Assembly (NCBI GenBank): GCA_910890315.1
Contig: CAJVGD010000013.1
Location: forward strand, 992,001-1,056,000
Source: Serendipita indica DSM 11827
Taxonomy: Eukaryota; Basidiomycota; Agaricomycetes; Sebacinales; Serendipitaceae
Reading direction: 5' to 3'
Length of the DNA: 64,000 nucleotides
The position numbers and the translations under genes were made by a program. The stretch's first letter is position 1. Every line of letters starts with the position of its first letter. A model generated the notes under the pieces. That model saw nothing but the letters and a program-made list of their open reading frames with translations. It made no database searches and had not been told where the DNA came from. Positions 12,340 to 24,523 of the stretch are shown piece after piece.

Positions 12340-15300
12340 TCAATGTTTGCGCACACGTTGGTGTGGCTCTTGCCAAGGTACACCGAGGTACTCGAAGATG
12401 GCTCGTTCCGTGGGTAGATTGAGGAGAGTGCCTAGATCAATCAGCTCTTTGAGTTAGTTCCACCACAAGGAACATACCAGCAGCGGTTTTCTGCCTCGTC
12501 CTATGATCTCTGACAACTCCCGTCCATAGACCGCGCTGATTGAGGGACATGCCTTTCTTGTTCGCCAACAGGCGCATGCTGCGATTAAACTAGGTCCATT
12601 TAGTAAGTTATCTCGCAGGGACAACCCACTTACAATATCATCTCCGGTAAAGTAAATCAATGCCCCTGGCCACTGACTGTATGGAATAGTTAAGATATCT
12701 ACCCAGAATTACTTGTGCAATCATAGATTATATATAGGGGCTCACCAATGCGGCGAACTTTGTCTCGAGGGGAACGACGGCAGAGACCCATGTACTTGGC
12801 CTCCAAGTCATCCACATCGCCGCCCCCAAGGTCTGCGACAAGAATCTTGGCCTCATGGAGCTTCTTCAATAGTCTGGGAAGAACCTCGAGCGCTGATATC
12901 GTTGAGCAGAGATCAAATAAGAAAAGGAGGTGGACTTGCTCTGATGGTCGACACCATCTTCAGGATTGCGAGTGATGAGAATATCTATATCACCACAGGT
13001 TTCCTCGCCGCTAGGCCAAGTATGAGCAACGGTAGAGTGACTGCATAAAATGAAGGCTCACCGACGATAGCTGCCCATGATCTCAACAGAGAGCTTCGAG
13101 TCGATAGAATGAGCTGTGAAACTTGAGATACCGGTGTGGCGAATCTAGTCTCCGTACCATGTGTGACAATTTGATCGAAGATATCCTTCGCTTCCTCTCG
13201 CGGCATGCGGCTAGCGAGATCTAACGCGAAATTAGTAAAGTGATAGCCATTATTTTTATACCAACCTTCATAGTACTTCACCCCAATCTAGGAGGACTAT
13301 GTCAACAATGGCTAGTTGAGACAAAGTGGAACCTACGTCTTGTGCAGCCGTGAGCTTAATGCCGAATCTCCGCTGTTTGACATCCTCCAGTGTCCTCAAG
13401 CCACGGGAATACCAGTCATACGCGACAGTAGTCCCAACGCCGTAAATGCCTCTAAATATCCCCACGATCACGGTTCTTTCGTCTTGCTCGTACCGAATGC
13501 GTTTGAGGTTGCCAGTTCGAATGACCTCCATTATCTACAAAAGTAATTTGCATATGAGGAAAGAGCGTGTAAATTATATACCTTTTCTGCCGTTTTTACA
13601 CCAACACCATGAATTCCTAGGGCTTCCTCGAGACTTTCGATCCGGTGTTTGCAGTTTCTTATGGAAGCAATAGCTACGCTCCTTGTTAGATTACAGGTGA
13701 GCGTCTTGAGATAGTCACCTTTGGAATACGCGTAGACACGCCAATGATAATCATCTCCAGGACGGTTCCGATAGGTGTTTGCAAGCTCACGAAGCTAGAG
13801 CGCGTTAGAGGAATAGTAATTCTGGGACATAGTGCACCTACTTTATCCACGACGTCTTGATTTGGACATTCCGTTCGTACTTTATCCCTCTTCTGCAAAC
13901 ACTGAAAGTTCCGGTACTTGAAGTCCTATAGGCAATCAGATGATTCATCATTTGAAGAGGGTACCTACGATGCGCTCATTATCACTCTCCTGGCCTATTG
14001 TCAGCAAGTTATGAATGAGGGAGTGTTTACTCACGTCTTCGTCACTCTGCATCGCCGCCGAGATGTAGCATTTGCGCCATTCGCTCTCCTTGCCCTTGTC
14101 CTCCGTCGATGTATCAGCTTCATTCGACAAGGAAATGCGTTTCTTCTTTCGGCTACACCGATGAGTTAAACTCTCTGTGCCACAATCAAGCAGGCATTTA
14201 CCTCTGCTTGTCCTCATCTTCAGAGTCGTCGAAGAACTCCACTTCTTCCCGCTTTCTTTTGGTATTGGTAACAAGCGTAATACCATAGTCGGCGTTTCCC
14301 CTCGCAGGATGAACATAATGATCGATTTGTGGCCTCTGAATGCTACCTTCTTGTTTGCACTTTACGACCCAGCTCCATTTCACAATTTTGATGCGCTGTG
14401 GAACGTCATTTGCATTAGTTATGGTGTTGACATCGTTTTGGTAGGCATCCTTCTTGCTGGGTACTACGATGTGGGTAATGTGCAGTTGGTAATCGCCAAC
14501 AAGTTCAGCACCGGCTAGATATAGCTTTTGGCGATGAGTATGTACTCTTGCGAAAACCCTGAACACAGCGCACCATTCGAAGGTATTTTTTGACATGAGA
14601 GTCACACTCGTTCTTTGGCCTGGCAAGCAGAATGATCGCTCCTTTCAGATATTGCGGATTCTTTGCCCTCTCAGCCGGGGTATATCTCGTCGGAAGGTAG
14701 TCGATGAATTCAGCAGTATTCATCTGCCTTTCTTGCTCTTCCAATCTCTTTCCTTCAGCCTCTATTTCCTTTTTAGTGGGCCTCTTCGGTTTCGCCACTT
14801 TGTGTTCATGGTTCGCAGTACACGATACTCTACTTCGAGTACTGGAATATACCGATCCAGGAGGGAGAAGCGAAGAGGTGGGGAAGTGAGCTGAGCCGAT
14901 GTCAAAGATTGGTGAATTGGCGCTCTGAGAGATAGACGCAGAAGCAGGCCCCTGTGGTGGCGGGACCGGTGAATCTGGGAGTGCATCGACGTCTATAATT
15001 TCGACATTGACAGGAGGAGGTCGACCTTTCCCACCGGAGATGCGTCGAGTGCCTCCAGAATTATTCGCGTCTCGGGAAGAAGGAACAACTGGGATAGATT
15101 TCGGAGACCCTTGGCGTGAGGAAGTCACAGTGGATATACTCTTCCTAGAGTGGGCTGGAATAATACTCCGAGACAGCGCAGCAGTTGGAGGGAGACGCTT
15201 TGCCACAGCGCTATCAGTGGGATAGTTGGAAGATAGAAGCGGAGGTCGCAATATAGTGGGACCATCTACTATAAAAGGCGATGATTTAGCGTCTGAGCCA

Positions 15301-15476
15301 GATGGTGACGTTGCCACAATCCGTTTCTGGCTACTCGACGCATCCGAGCTTGCCTGAGAGGATACAGAGCGTCTTGAGAGATATTCTGACAAGTCTTCTT
15401 CGCCTTCAGTCAAATCGTCATCAGCGTCGTCGCCGGCGACGCGGGCGACCATGGGAAATCGACGTGTGATGTGCAT
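12340..15476 (-). CDS. POLL: Family X DNA polymerase, lambda type
   Basis: The product is a gap-filling repair polymerase acting in base excision repair and end joining. An N-terminal extension of about 270 residues, rich in Ser and Pro, comes first. A BRCT domain follows (KGAIILLARPKNE, then QLHITHIVVPSKK and KWSWVVKCKQEG). The 8-kDa region has PNQDVVDK and HWRVYAYSKAIASIRNCKHR, and an HhH motif GIHGVGVKTAEKI. The fingers carry GIYGVGTTVAYDWYSRGLRT. The palm has GSYRRGEETCGDIDILIT with the paired metal-binding Asp. The thumb region has IPYSQWPGALIYFTGDD, then FNRSMRLLANKKGMSLN and a final block ending FEYLGVPWQEPHQRVRKH. The C-terminal exon structure was resolved by matching this order. Start at 15476 (MHITRRFPMVAR); the Met at 15452 is an alternative. 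The long extension before the BRCT is unusual, because BRCT normally lies near the N-terminus. Confidence 0.87.
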
Positions 15477-15856
15477 TTTCAGACGATGCAAAGTCTTCGT
15501 TTGTAGATGTAGACTGTTTTGACCTTTGGCTAACAGAAATTCCGAGCAGCCAAGCAATTCCAAAGTCACAGTTAAACTCCAAGTTGCGCAACCAGCCACC
15601 CTTCGGCTAAAAGACGAGACGAATGGGGACGACTCGATTACGGAAATATGCATACAGTGATGACAAGAAATCGAAAGATGAAAGGCATGCAAGAAACTAA
15701 GGAGGGCAGTTATGGGACGTTGCCGAGCGCAAAGACTGGGCAGAGAAATGTCATATATAGATCCGTTCGTATTGATGATTCATGCATAAATTTTCTTCGT
15801 AGCCACTCATTCTTCAACTCGTCCATTCTTCTCACGGTGCTACGTCGTTTGTTGCG

Positions 15857-18763
15857 TTAATCCTCGTCGAGCGGTCGACCCCAAGTCTCACTATGCCCTC
15901 TTTCGGCATAGTGTTCAGGATAGCCTTGTGGTTGCGCGTGTCCATGCTGGTACTGACCATAGGGGTCAAGCGCTGGGAGTGCATGCGGATGCGTCGAGAT
16001 AGGCGTTCCATGGCCGACGGGCATAGATCCAGCAATCGAGCCGGACGATGGATGAGGTCGTGTGGGTGATACGGGTGTAAGCGACATGATTCCTGGGCTC
16101 GTCTCCGCATACTCGGCGCCATTGTTCGTCGTCGCGCTCGCCGTGGGAGGATATGATTCATATTGGGAGTGCGAGCGCTGGGCAGGGTGGGCATGGGGAT
16201 CAGAGAGGTGATGTGCGTGATGTGGATATGACTGCGTTCGACCCATCGAGTGTGTGTGACCATGGCCATGAATGTGAGAGGACGACGCATACGCTGACGG
16301 AGGCTGCGGATGCATCATCATTGTAGGATGCATGGCATAGCTCGATTGTTGCTGAGGCAGTTGTGCATTGTCAGGTGGAAGGGAATAAGGATGGCCATGC
16401 ATGGGAGCCATCATCAGCTGATGATGCCCAGAAGTATTTGGTGGGCCTCCAGCGCTCGAGGATCCAATGGAATGAGCGTGAAGAGGGATCGCAGAGGGTG
16501 GATGATGCATCGAAGAAGCTGACCCTAGTTGCGGGGAAGCAAGTGAGCCGCTCGTACTTGCCGGACCGCTAGCCCCATATTGGGCAGCAGATTGTGGCGC
16601 ATATACTCCTGGCGGTGGCTGGTGAGCCAGCACAGGAGTCATGGTCATCGAACGCTGCGACTGCGCAGGCGGAATCTGCAAAGGAGGAAGCGCCATCGGT
16701 CCTCCGGAGGTCCGATATGGAGCCATTCCTTGACTACTGTTTGGAGGCTGCCATGCAGGAGTGGAATACATCGGACCACTTCCACTTGCTGTGTGCTGAT
16801 GAGAGGTCGAGGCCTGAGAAGTCGAAGCAGCGTGATAAGACGTCGATTGGTGAAGCTGACTGGTGCTCGACGATCTTGCATGGCGTGTGACAGTCGGACT
16901 TCGCTGTGGGAGCGGTGGCTGCTGATGAACCGTGCTTGGACTGGCACCCGAGGGACCAGCAGAAACGGCTGTGACGTTACCCACGATCGGCGATGCGCCT
17001 GCTTCTCCACCACTCGAAACAGATCCCGCAGCCGGCGTCGACGTGTTTGCTGGGAGTGCATGCTTCAGGCGTGGATCAAGCTTGGTTGCGGGATGTTCTA
17101 GAACATCAATTGGCTCGCCTCCGGGAAACGTCGGAGGGGGAAGATGGCTAAAATCGGCAGGTGCACCGGTGCGCGTCGGAGTTGCTACGTGTGTGGATGA
17201 TGTCGGCGTGAGCGGTGCACCAGAAACCGAAGCTGCAATAGCAGCCGGGAACTGCGCGCTGTTCTGATTGAGATTGATGATCGTTCCACCCTGTGTTCGC
17301 TGACGCTTGGCAGGACCGCCCCCTGAAGGGTTACTGGCCTTGTTCTTACCCCTTCCACGAGCGGGCCTGCCGTCGATGGCCCTTCTCCCCCAGCAGCAGC
17401 CTTGGACGAAGCAGCCGACTTCCGCTTGCTCATGCCTCGCGCAGCCCTACCACTGGCAGATATTTCTTTCCCAGTTTCAGACACGTGGGCCATCGTATTA
17501 TGGGTTTCATCAGCGAACCCGTCGTCACCACCTTCGTCGTCGTCTTCATCGTTTTCCTCCTCGTCTTCTCGAGAGACGTCGCCGATCGTTCTCTTGCGAT
17601 TCCTGACATCCTTTCGAATTCTAATCTTGATTCCTTGATCGGACAGGGACATGGAGAGTGGCGTGGACTCTATTTGCCAGCATCAGAATAACCTCCAGCG
17701 ACGATGATTGGACGGGGACATACCCTCCATTCCAGGAAACTTTTTGGCAGTGTACACATAGAATGCGCGGGAATAAACCGATTTGCAAAATTGAACGTGG
17801 GATCTGGAGGGTGAGTTAGAACCGAAGAGGACTGGCGGCGGCAAAGGCGTGGATCCGGCGTGTGGCTTGAGCGACCAACACTCACCCGACAACCTCGAAA
17901 AGCGCCAACTTGAGTCGGTAGCTTCCTTCTGTTCGGACACTGAGATCGGGAAAGACAAAAAAGCCTGCATCCTCGCCGCCGTTTTCCGTATCTTTGAGAT
18001 GGTATAGGCTGCTCACGACCGAGCCCGTTGTATACCGCGTCTTGCCGTCATTCAGCAAATGCAGTTCGTCGTCGGACTCGACACGCGCAAGCGAGGCAAA
18101 CATAAAGTAGTAGGGATTCTGGAGAAAATTGAGGGACTGGTGAGGCTGTGGAGCTGAACCAGAATTTGGGTCGTTAGGGTCCACTGGATATCGGTCGTAC
18201 ACCCGTAATTGTACGATGGGTGGTGGATCTATGGGGCGACGGTCGGCTTTACGGGGGTTAATAATGCGTCATTTTACGGGCCACGGTGACCATTGAGAGA
18301 GCGTACCCTTTCCACCGATGCCACACCTAGAGAACAGAGCGTTAGCAAGGCGACAAGCTGGAGAACGCAGACATACATCCTAGCCTGCTTTGGTTCTGGA
18401 GTAAAGAGTGCATTAGAAGGATAATCCACAGAATTGGAGAGCTATGGACTGCACCTTGACGGACTGTGGTGAGTGTCAGCAGAGAGTGAGCGGCAGGGCA
18501 ACGAGGCAGACTGACCAATGATTTCATATTCTCGACTAGAAACGAAAGGAATAGTCAGCAATATTGTCCTGTAACCAGGCCAGGAATGACGGGGCCGCGA
18601 GATGTTGCCTCGCAGATCATTGTACAAACGAGCGTAACAAGCTCATAGATGATCGCAAATGTCTCGAAATGATACATAAAGAGCATAAAACTCACACTGG
18701 CGTTGGTATTGCGACCTGTGGCTGCTGGGGAGCGTATTGCGCCTGATAAGCGGTCTCGGCCAT
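15857..18763 (-). CDS. Velvet-domain regulator, VosA-like
   Basis: The product is a velvet transcription regulator. These proteins bind DNA through an NF-kappaB-like fold and couple development to secondary metabolism. The start MAETAYQAQYAPQQPQVAIP is at 18763. The velvet domain is pieced from short exons: REYEIIVRQEPKQARM, then DRRPIDPPPIVQLRVYDRYP, LQNPYYFMFASLARVESDDE, AGFFVFPDLSVRTEGSYRLK, YVYTAKKFPGMEESTPLS and QGIKIRIRKDVRNRKR. The FLQNPYYFM block and the terminal IKIRIRKD favour VosA over VelB or VeA, but this is a judgement. A low-complexity C-terminal half follows: an acidic stretch near 17.55 kb, an AT-hook-like GRPARGRGK and a basic AKRQRTQ, then about 400 residues rich in Ser, Pro, Gln and His, ending ETWGRPLDED. 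These suggest nuclear location and activation or partner binding. The gene has a 1.4-kb upstream gap. Confidence 0.85.
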
Positions 18764-20174
18764 ACTGAAAGAGGACGGGCTGGGTCGAATAGAGGAGTAT
18801 AGAGGGCGTAGAGGGCGTCCTGCGCAGCAACGGCGCGATTCCCGCTCCCGGAGACGAATGCAGGTGTGGGGGACAGAGTCAAAGGTGGAACTGGGCGGGC
18901 CGAGCAAAGGTAAGGCACCGCTGAGCTTGCGAACTCAGACAAGGTTTGGCCACTTACTCGCCACGTTTCAGCAAATTTGGCAGAAATTCAGAGGACGACA
19001 GCTGCTGGCCCTTTGGTGTATCTGGGCTGGGCTGGGCGGCGAATGCGGGGAAGGACCCTCAACCGACTCATATATTGCTCGGAAACGAGTAATCATAATG
19101 CTGTCATATGCCCACCCGGTTCCCGGTCCAGACTTTCCCTCGATAGCTCACTCGACCCGCAGCACAGCGCTGCTCGAAACACGTAGCGTACATTCGATCT
19201 GTTTGAGATCTCTGTTTACGGGATTTGACCTGTCGGCGCTGCTTCTGGTCGCGTGGGGACGTCAACTTCGACAAATCCCCGCAGGTGAGAAACGAGGCAT
19301 TCAATCCGGTCACGACAACTCTCCTCGTCTCCTTGCTGATCGGCGGTACTCGCTCTCATTTGTTCCTTGTCCGAGCCTACTACGAGCGGCGATTCCCATC
19401 AGTTCCCCCTCGCCTCAGCTGACGCCCGCCAGAGGCCATGTGAACCCTCAATATCTCGTCTTCGCTAGCTTCTCAGATGCTCTGCACTCATTCAGAGTTC
19501 ATGAGACGTTTCACCCCCCACAACCGGCACTGTCCTGAGCAACTCCGCCGTGACTGCCACAGTACAAAGCAGCAACGATAAAGTACATGGAAGCGCATTG
19601 CTATGGCATGCATTATGTCGTCTCCGCTGGTATCTCCGATAAGACCTCCGATACAATAGTCATCGCCCCTCAGGATCCTAGTGACCACGTTGCGTGACCA
19701 TAATTGGCAATTACACAAATCCCTCTATCAGACTCGCCTTCTAACCGGCGTGCTTCTGAATAGCAACCATATAATGAACCGGAGAAGGGCATGCTTGCGG
19801 CTTGGCCTCGCTTGGGCTCTCTAAATTGACTCCTGACGTTGGGCATAGGGAAATATCACTCCTAGCACAACCTCTTTTCCTCGTAAAACTTGACTCATAG
19901 GACACGAGTTGGTCTGAAAACACCGCCACCGTGATTCTGGACTCCGCCTTACCGCGGCGAGCCCGGCTGGTCTTTATACGACCTGAAAACCTCCTATCTT
20001 GCAAGCTAGACAAACAAATCGCAAGGCTCTAAGCTTATCTAAGGTCGCCGTCCTCAGCTCGCGATAAGAAACCCTGTTATATTTAGCCACCCGTTCGGCG
20101 CGATAGCCCAGGCTGCAAACAAGTTTTTCATCTACATCCTCATCTACTATAAGAAACGCTGGGCTCGTTTCTTC
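18764..20174. other. Long intergenic region between divergent velvet and membrane-protein genes
   Basis: No convincing gene is seen in these 1.4 kb. Open frames on both strands (the longest on the plus strand, 18858-19538) have no recognisable motif and compositions unlike neighbouring genes. Such a long gap is unusual in this window and fits a developmental regulator with a large promoter and leader on the left. TATA-like AT-rich stretches occur near 20078 (TTATATTTAG) ahead of the plus-strand gene. Confidence 0.5.
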
Positions 20175-21222
20175 ATGTCCTCGAGTGCGTCTTCAAGCAG
20201 TTCGGAACTTCCCGGAACACTCTTCAGCTCCGAGTCCTCGAGCTCGACGACGCGGTGCAGTTCCAGTGTATCCACCTGTCTACCGATTAGAGGAAATGGC
20301 AATGAAAGGCCCGATTTTGCAAGTACGGCCCTCTGGGCTGTCATCCTCGCCACTGTCCTCGCCACCATTCTCCTGAGTGTCATCTTGTGGTTGACAAAGC
20401 GGCGAGTCCGCCGAAGAAGTCGGTATGTGTGCACATCAGAAATCACGCTATAATTCACACTGAAACCATTCCAGGGAGCAAATCCGGGCCTTCCTCTGGG
20501 ACATGGTCCGAGGCGTGCAAAACGGAACAGTCGAAGAAGACGTGTTGCGGCGTATCATATATGGTGCAGATCCAGAAGTCTTGGAACCGAAAACACCGGC
20601 AATTCTCGAGACATGGATGTTCTCGAACCCAATCTATTCCACCAATCTCACAAAGTTTCCCTCTGCGACGTCGTTTCGGACCACGTCATCTGATCGCGAA
20701 TGGAAATGGAACGAGCTACAACCAGTTTCACTTACAAAGCCCTTTTCGCCATCGGACCCGTTTGGTTTGCATACACCAGACTATGGGCCAAAGCCGGCTC
20801 TGCTGCAACTCCCATGGAAGACTCACTCGAGAACAGAGCCCGAAACATTGCGGGAGGAGGCAGATGTCCCTCTGAGTCGTGTGGGTACGACTGCCAAACC
20901 CGCTGTCGCCGAGCGACAAGTGGATGCGATATTTCTCATCGCAATGCCCCAACTCCGAACGCCAGGATCCGGTTCACAAGCCATTGTTTCCCTTCCTGTC
21001 ACTCTTGCCTCTGCATCCCCTACCTTTGAGGAAGACTTTTTGGACCCGATCGTCCCCCCAAAACCCAAGCGTGCTCTCGCGATTCAGCGTCAACCACGTC
21101 TTGATCCGTTAAGTTCTAGCGGACGACATATCGAGGGACCTGGTATCAGTTGGTTTGGAGAGACGACAAGGCCCGTGAGGTCTGTACCACTCCCTGGTGC
21201 AGCGGGTGCTACATCGACCTAA
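20175..21222 (+). CDS. Orphan single-pass membrane protein
   Basis: I do not recognise this gene. It starts [20 protein letters not shown] at 20175. A Ser/Thr-rich outer part of about 50 residues leads to one strong membrane helix, STALWAVILATVLATILLSV, then a basic stop-transfer stretch TKRRVRRRSR. One intron (about 20424-20475, GTATGT to CCAG) follows, leading to a soluble tail of about 240 residues. The tail has an early helical part (REQIRAFLWDMVRGVQNGTV) and a Pro-rich remainder ending PLPGAAGATST. The basic residues on the tail side suggest an outside N-terminus and a cytosolic tail. Without a cleavable signal it would be a type III or signal-anchor protein. This layout resembles small fungal sensors or scaffold proteins, but nothing specific supports a function. 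Confidence 0.65.
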
Positions 21223-21508
21223 ACTGGTACCCGATCTAGCTTACTATCGCGTATTTTCCTTGCACAATTTCCTGGCTGACAATGCACGATCTGATACTGT
21301 TGTACTCTAGCCAATCGTACATTTGTTTGTAGATTCTTTGGTTTAGAAATGTTAGTGCACACCTCTTAAACATCATCTGAACTGGCTGAGATGGGTTCCA
21401 TTTTCGGAGTTTCACCACTTGGACCTGACCGCCATCTACGCGACAACGAAAGCGTATCGTTGACCGCGTATATCGAACAAGCAGCACTGTTTATAGCCCC
21501 CCTGTTTT

Positions 21509-24500
21509 ATGCAAACTAGCCCAAATCGATTATCTCCAAAGAAATCGTCTACAAAATCAGCGCTTGCAAAGTCTCGTCACCTATCTGCCCAACATGTTCC
21601 CGCTTGCTCAAACACCACTCATCAACGGAGCATCCTCCATCGATTTCCATACGAAAGTCTCTTTCATATCACGTCGTATCTCGACCCTCGCTCGCTCAGT
21701 GCACTGGGAGCCGTCGATCGCTTCCTACGAGAATATGCGAGCGAGGACGTAGTCTGGAAGTTGGCACTCTATGCCAACGTCCTCGGCATTCAACCTGAGC
21801 GTGAACAAGATTCACCCCGTGCATTTTTGCTCAGGCGTCTCGAGACGACATGGAAGGGAGAGTATATCACACGCTACTCGGCGCTCATGTAAGCACTCTG
21901 CTTGACTCGAAAAATTTCGGTCTGTTGATGGCTTTTTGGATAGCAAATGGTCTAAATCAACGACGACGTTTACGGCCCACAATCCGCTGATGATCCCCGT
22001 ACCAAACATTCATCTGCTTTCGGATGGAGAGTCACTCTTTTCGGCTCCAGATGATTTCAGATGGGTACTGAGAACGCTCCCGGCTACCGGTATGTGGAGT
22101 ACACGCCCTGACTCATGACGAAAGATCTGACTCGTCCAATAGGCAAACTCGTCAAAGGCCACTTTCAACCTACGCTTTCCCATCAGGCCCATCCTCCGCC
22201 AGATTGGAGTCCTCCAGCGACGGGTGCATTCGCCTCGGATGGCGGAATGATCAAAGTCGCTTGGGCTTCGCAGACGGGTGGAGTCCTCGTCAAGACTGCA
22301 CCAAAGGCTATGGCACCAAAGGCACATCGTACCGCTACTTCTGTCGCGTCCACTCTCGAGGATAACCATCTGGGATTCATTCACCATCTCGCATGGGGAT
22401 CCTCCAAGACTGGGTGTGAGGCGCTCATCAGTGCTGGAGGAGATGGACGTGTGAAAATTTGGAATGCAGAAACATGTCAGGCGCTATGGACGTCAGAATT
22501 TGCCCCGGATGGCGCACCCTTCGTATTGGCAGCGCTGGATGTTCCCTCGCGCGCTGCAGTTGCTCTCACAGAGAAGGGAGCAGTGGTCGCTTGGACGGGC
22601 CTTCCTGTTTTTTCCACTATGACAGATAGTGAAGTCAAGACGATCACGGCATCCTTGCCTAGTGAGGAGGTTCCTCGACGCTATTACAAGGCTTCCAGTA
22701 CACTGTTGTTCGACTCTTCCTCTCCCACTCCGAGAGCGATTGTCCACGCCTACGAGGATCGATATGCGTCTCTATTTTCGTTCGATTTCCCCAACGAAAC
22801 AGTGGACATATATACCACCGAAGGTCCCTTGGGAGCCATCACTGCGCTCCATCTCGATATTGGAAACCCAAGCGATAAATCCGTTCTCTTTGTTGGAGAT
22901 GCCTCTCTCACACGTTTACCTGTACAATCTGGATCAGCAACCATATCAGGCTGTGCTCAAACCCAATCTCGATTTCGCCGCCGCACAAGTAGGATCTATC
23001 ACTTCCATCACTTCGAATCACACTGTACTCGTTACGGGAACCAATCTCGGCGTCATTACCGTCTGGGATGCCATCACGCTTGATCAAATCCGGTTGATTA
23101 TGGCGACGGATCTCGTCAAGGCAGGAGCTGGAGTGCTCACGATTGTGCTCCAGGCCGAAAAGCTCGTTGCGAGCGTCGGACGGTCTGTTGTGCACTGGAA
23201 GACGGGTATGAATACAACGCGAGCTGGCAAGCATTACAAGACAAACAAGGTTATGGCGCCCAAGGAAAAGGGTCGACTCGGTGAGCTTATATCGATAACC
23301 CATACTTATCGGAGGCTGACAGGGATACAGTCGATAAATACTACCGTTCAATTCAAGAGTCGCAGGCGGAACTCGAGTGGGAGAGCCGCCTCCCTCCCAA
23401 GTCCACACCGGCGTACTCGGAACACGAGCAGAAGCTGGCGTTGGCAGCCTTGGGGATCGATGAATATGGGGCGGTCGAATACGCGTTGATGATTAGCCAC
23501 GAGGAAGCGTTGAGGGCCGACGCAGGTCGACAGGCTGTAGATGAAACGCCGGAAGAATTGAATACCGACGCATACGTACACAGGACAACAATGGATACCT
23601 TACACATGGATGCGACTGGGACGGAACCGACGAATTCGATCGATGGGACGGGGACGCCGAGACGTCGCGACGCCACGTTAGTGGGTCCTGATGCTCATGA
23701 ATATGTCACTCTAAATGAAACCGTCGACCGGTATTCATCTCCCCCTCTCGCACTATTTTCATCCACTCCCTCTGTAGAGTCTGGGAGGACAGAGAATATG
23801 CCGTATGAAAGAGCGGATTATATGCCATCTTCTCCGTGGAAAACAACCTCGCTCTCCAAGGCATCGCCGCCGTCGTCAATCGGCAAAGTTCAGGTCTCGC
23901 CCCCATATCGACCAGAGGCGATGCAGGTCGGGGAACTAGGCTCTTCGCCTATTCATCTCGAATTGGATTCGTGGTCGAAGAGTGGCAACACTAGTTGCGG
24001 GGGTGCAAGTGCCAGCACAAGCAGTGTGCAAAGCGATCGGGGTGAAGAAGAGTTTCCGAGTATTGCAGCCTCTACCACCTCGTCCACATCAACCCTCTCT
24101 CGTAAATCGTCCCCTTCTTTTACCCCTCCGCCAGGCGCCACGTTGCGTCACCCGAGTGGGAAGAAGACGATCAAGCCCGGTGGTGAAATCGAAGTCGCGA
24201 AGGGGGGCGCGGGGGACGCAAAAGACTTGAAGGTTTTTCCAAAGGAAAACGTCAACCTCGTGGCTGTGGCTCAACCCCAGACGAAATGGAGTGCGATTGT
24301 GAAATCTGGATCAAGCTCAACTGCTTCCCCTTCCGCCGCCGTCAACGCTTGGACCACGCGTGACCACCGTACCATGGCGAATGGTTCGAATTTGAACCAA
24401 TCCAATAATGACCTTGGTCGGACCATCAATCGGCCTCGGCAAGGTTACATGAGCGATGAAGACGCACAGCTTCAGTTTGTACTCGAGCTGAGCCTAGCAG

Positions 24501-24523
24501 AGGCGATTAGCCGACAAACGTAA
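21509..24523 (+). CDS. UFO1: F-box/WD40 protein with C-terminal UIMs, Ufo1-like
   Basis: The protein has the domain order of yeast Ufo1, an SCF substrate adaptor: F-box, WD40 propeller, then ubiquitin-interacting motifs. The F-box is LHRFPYESLFHITSYLDPRS (about residues 45-85). WD repeats include LISAGGDGRVKIWNAETCQA, then HVYLYNLDQQ and VLVTGTNLGVITVWDAI. The C-terminal part has EYALMISHEEALRAD and, at the very end, DEDAQLQFVLELSLAEAISR; both look like UIMs (acidic start, central Ala/Leu and a Ser). In between lies a long Ser/Thr/Pro region. Short introns lie at about 21890-21945, 22090-22141 and 23280-23332. Near 22905 the propeller crosses from one frame to another without a good intron: a GTTGGA...CAG candidate of 46 nt exists but would remove a beta strand. 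A one-base indel fits the WD pattern better. Confidence 0.75.

Noticed and set aside
12172-12417. Small plus-strand frame after the LtrA gene
   Set aside because: Overlaps the last exon of the polymerase on the other strand and has no motif.
18858-19538. Plus-strand open frame of 226 codons upstream of the velvet gene
   Set aside because: Lies opposite the probable velvet promoter and leader, has no motif, and its composition resembles random GC-rich sequence.
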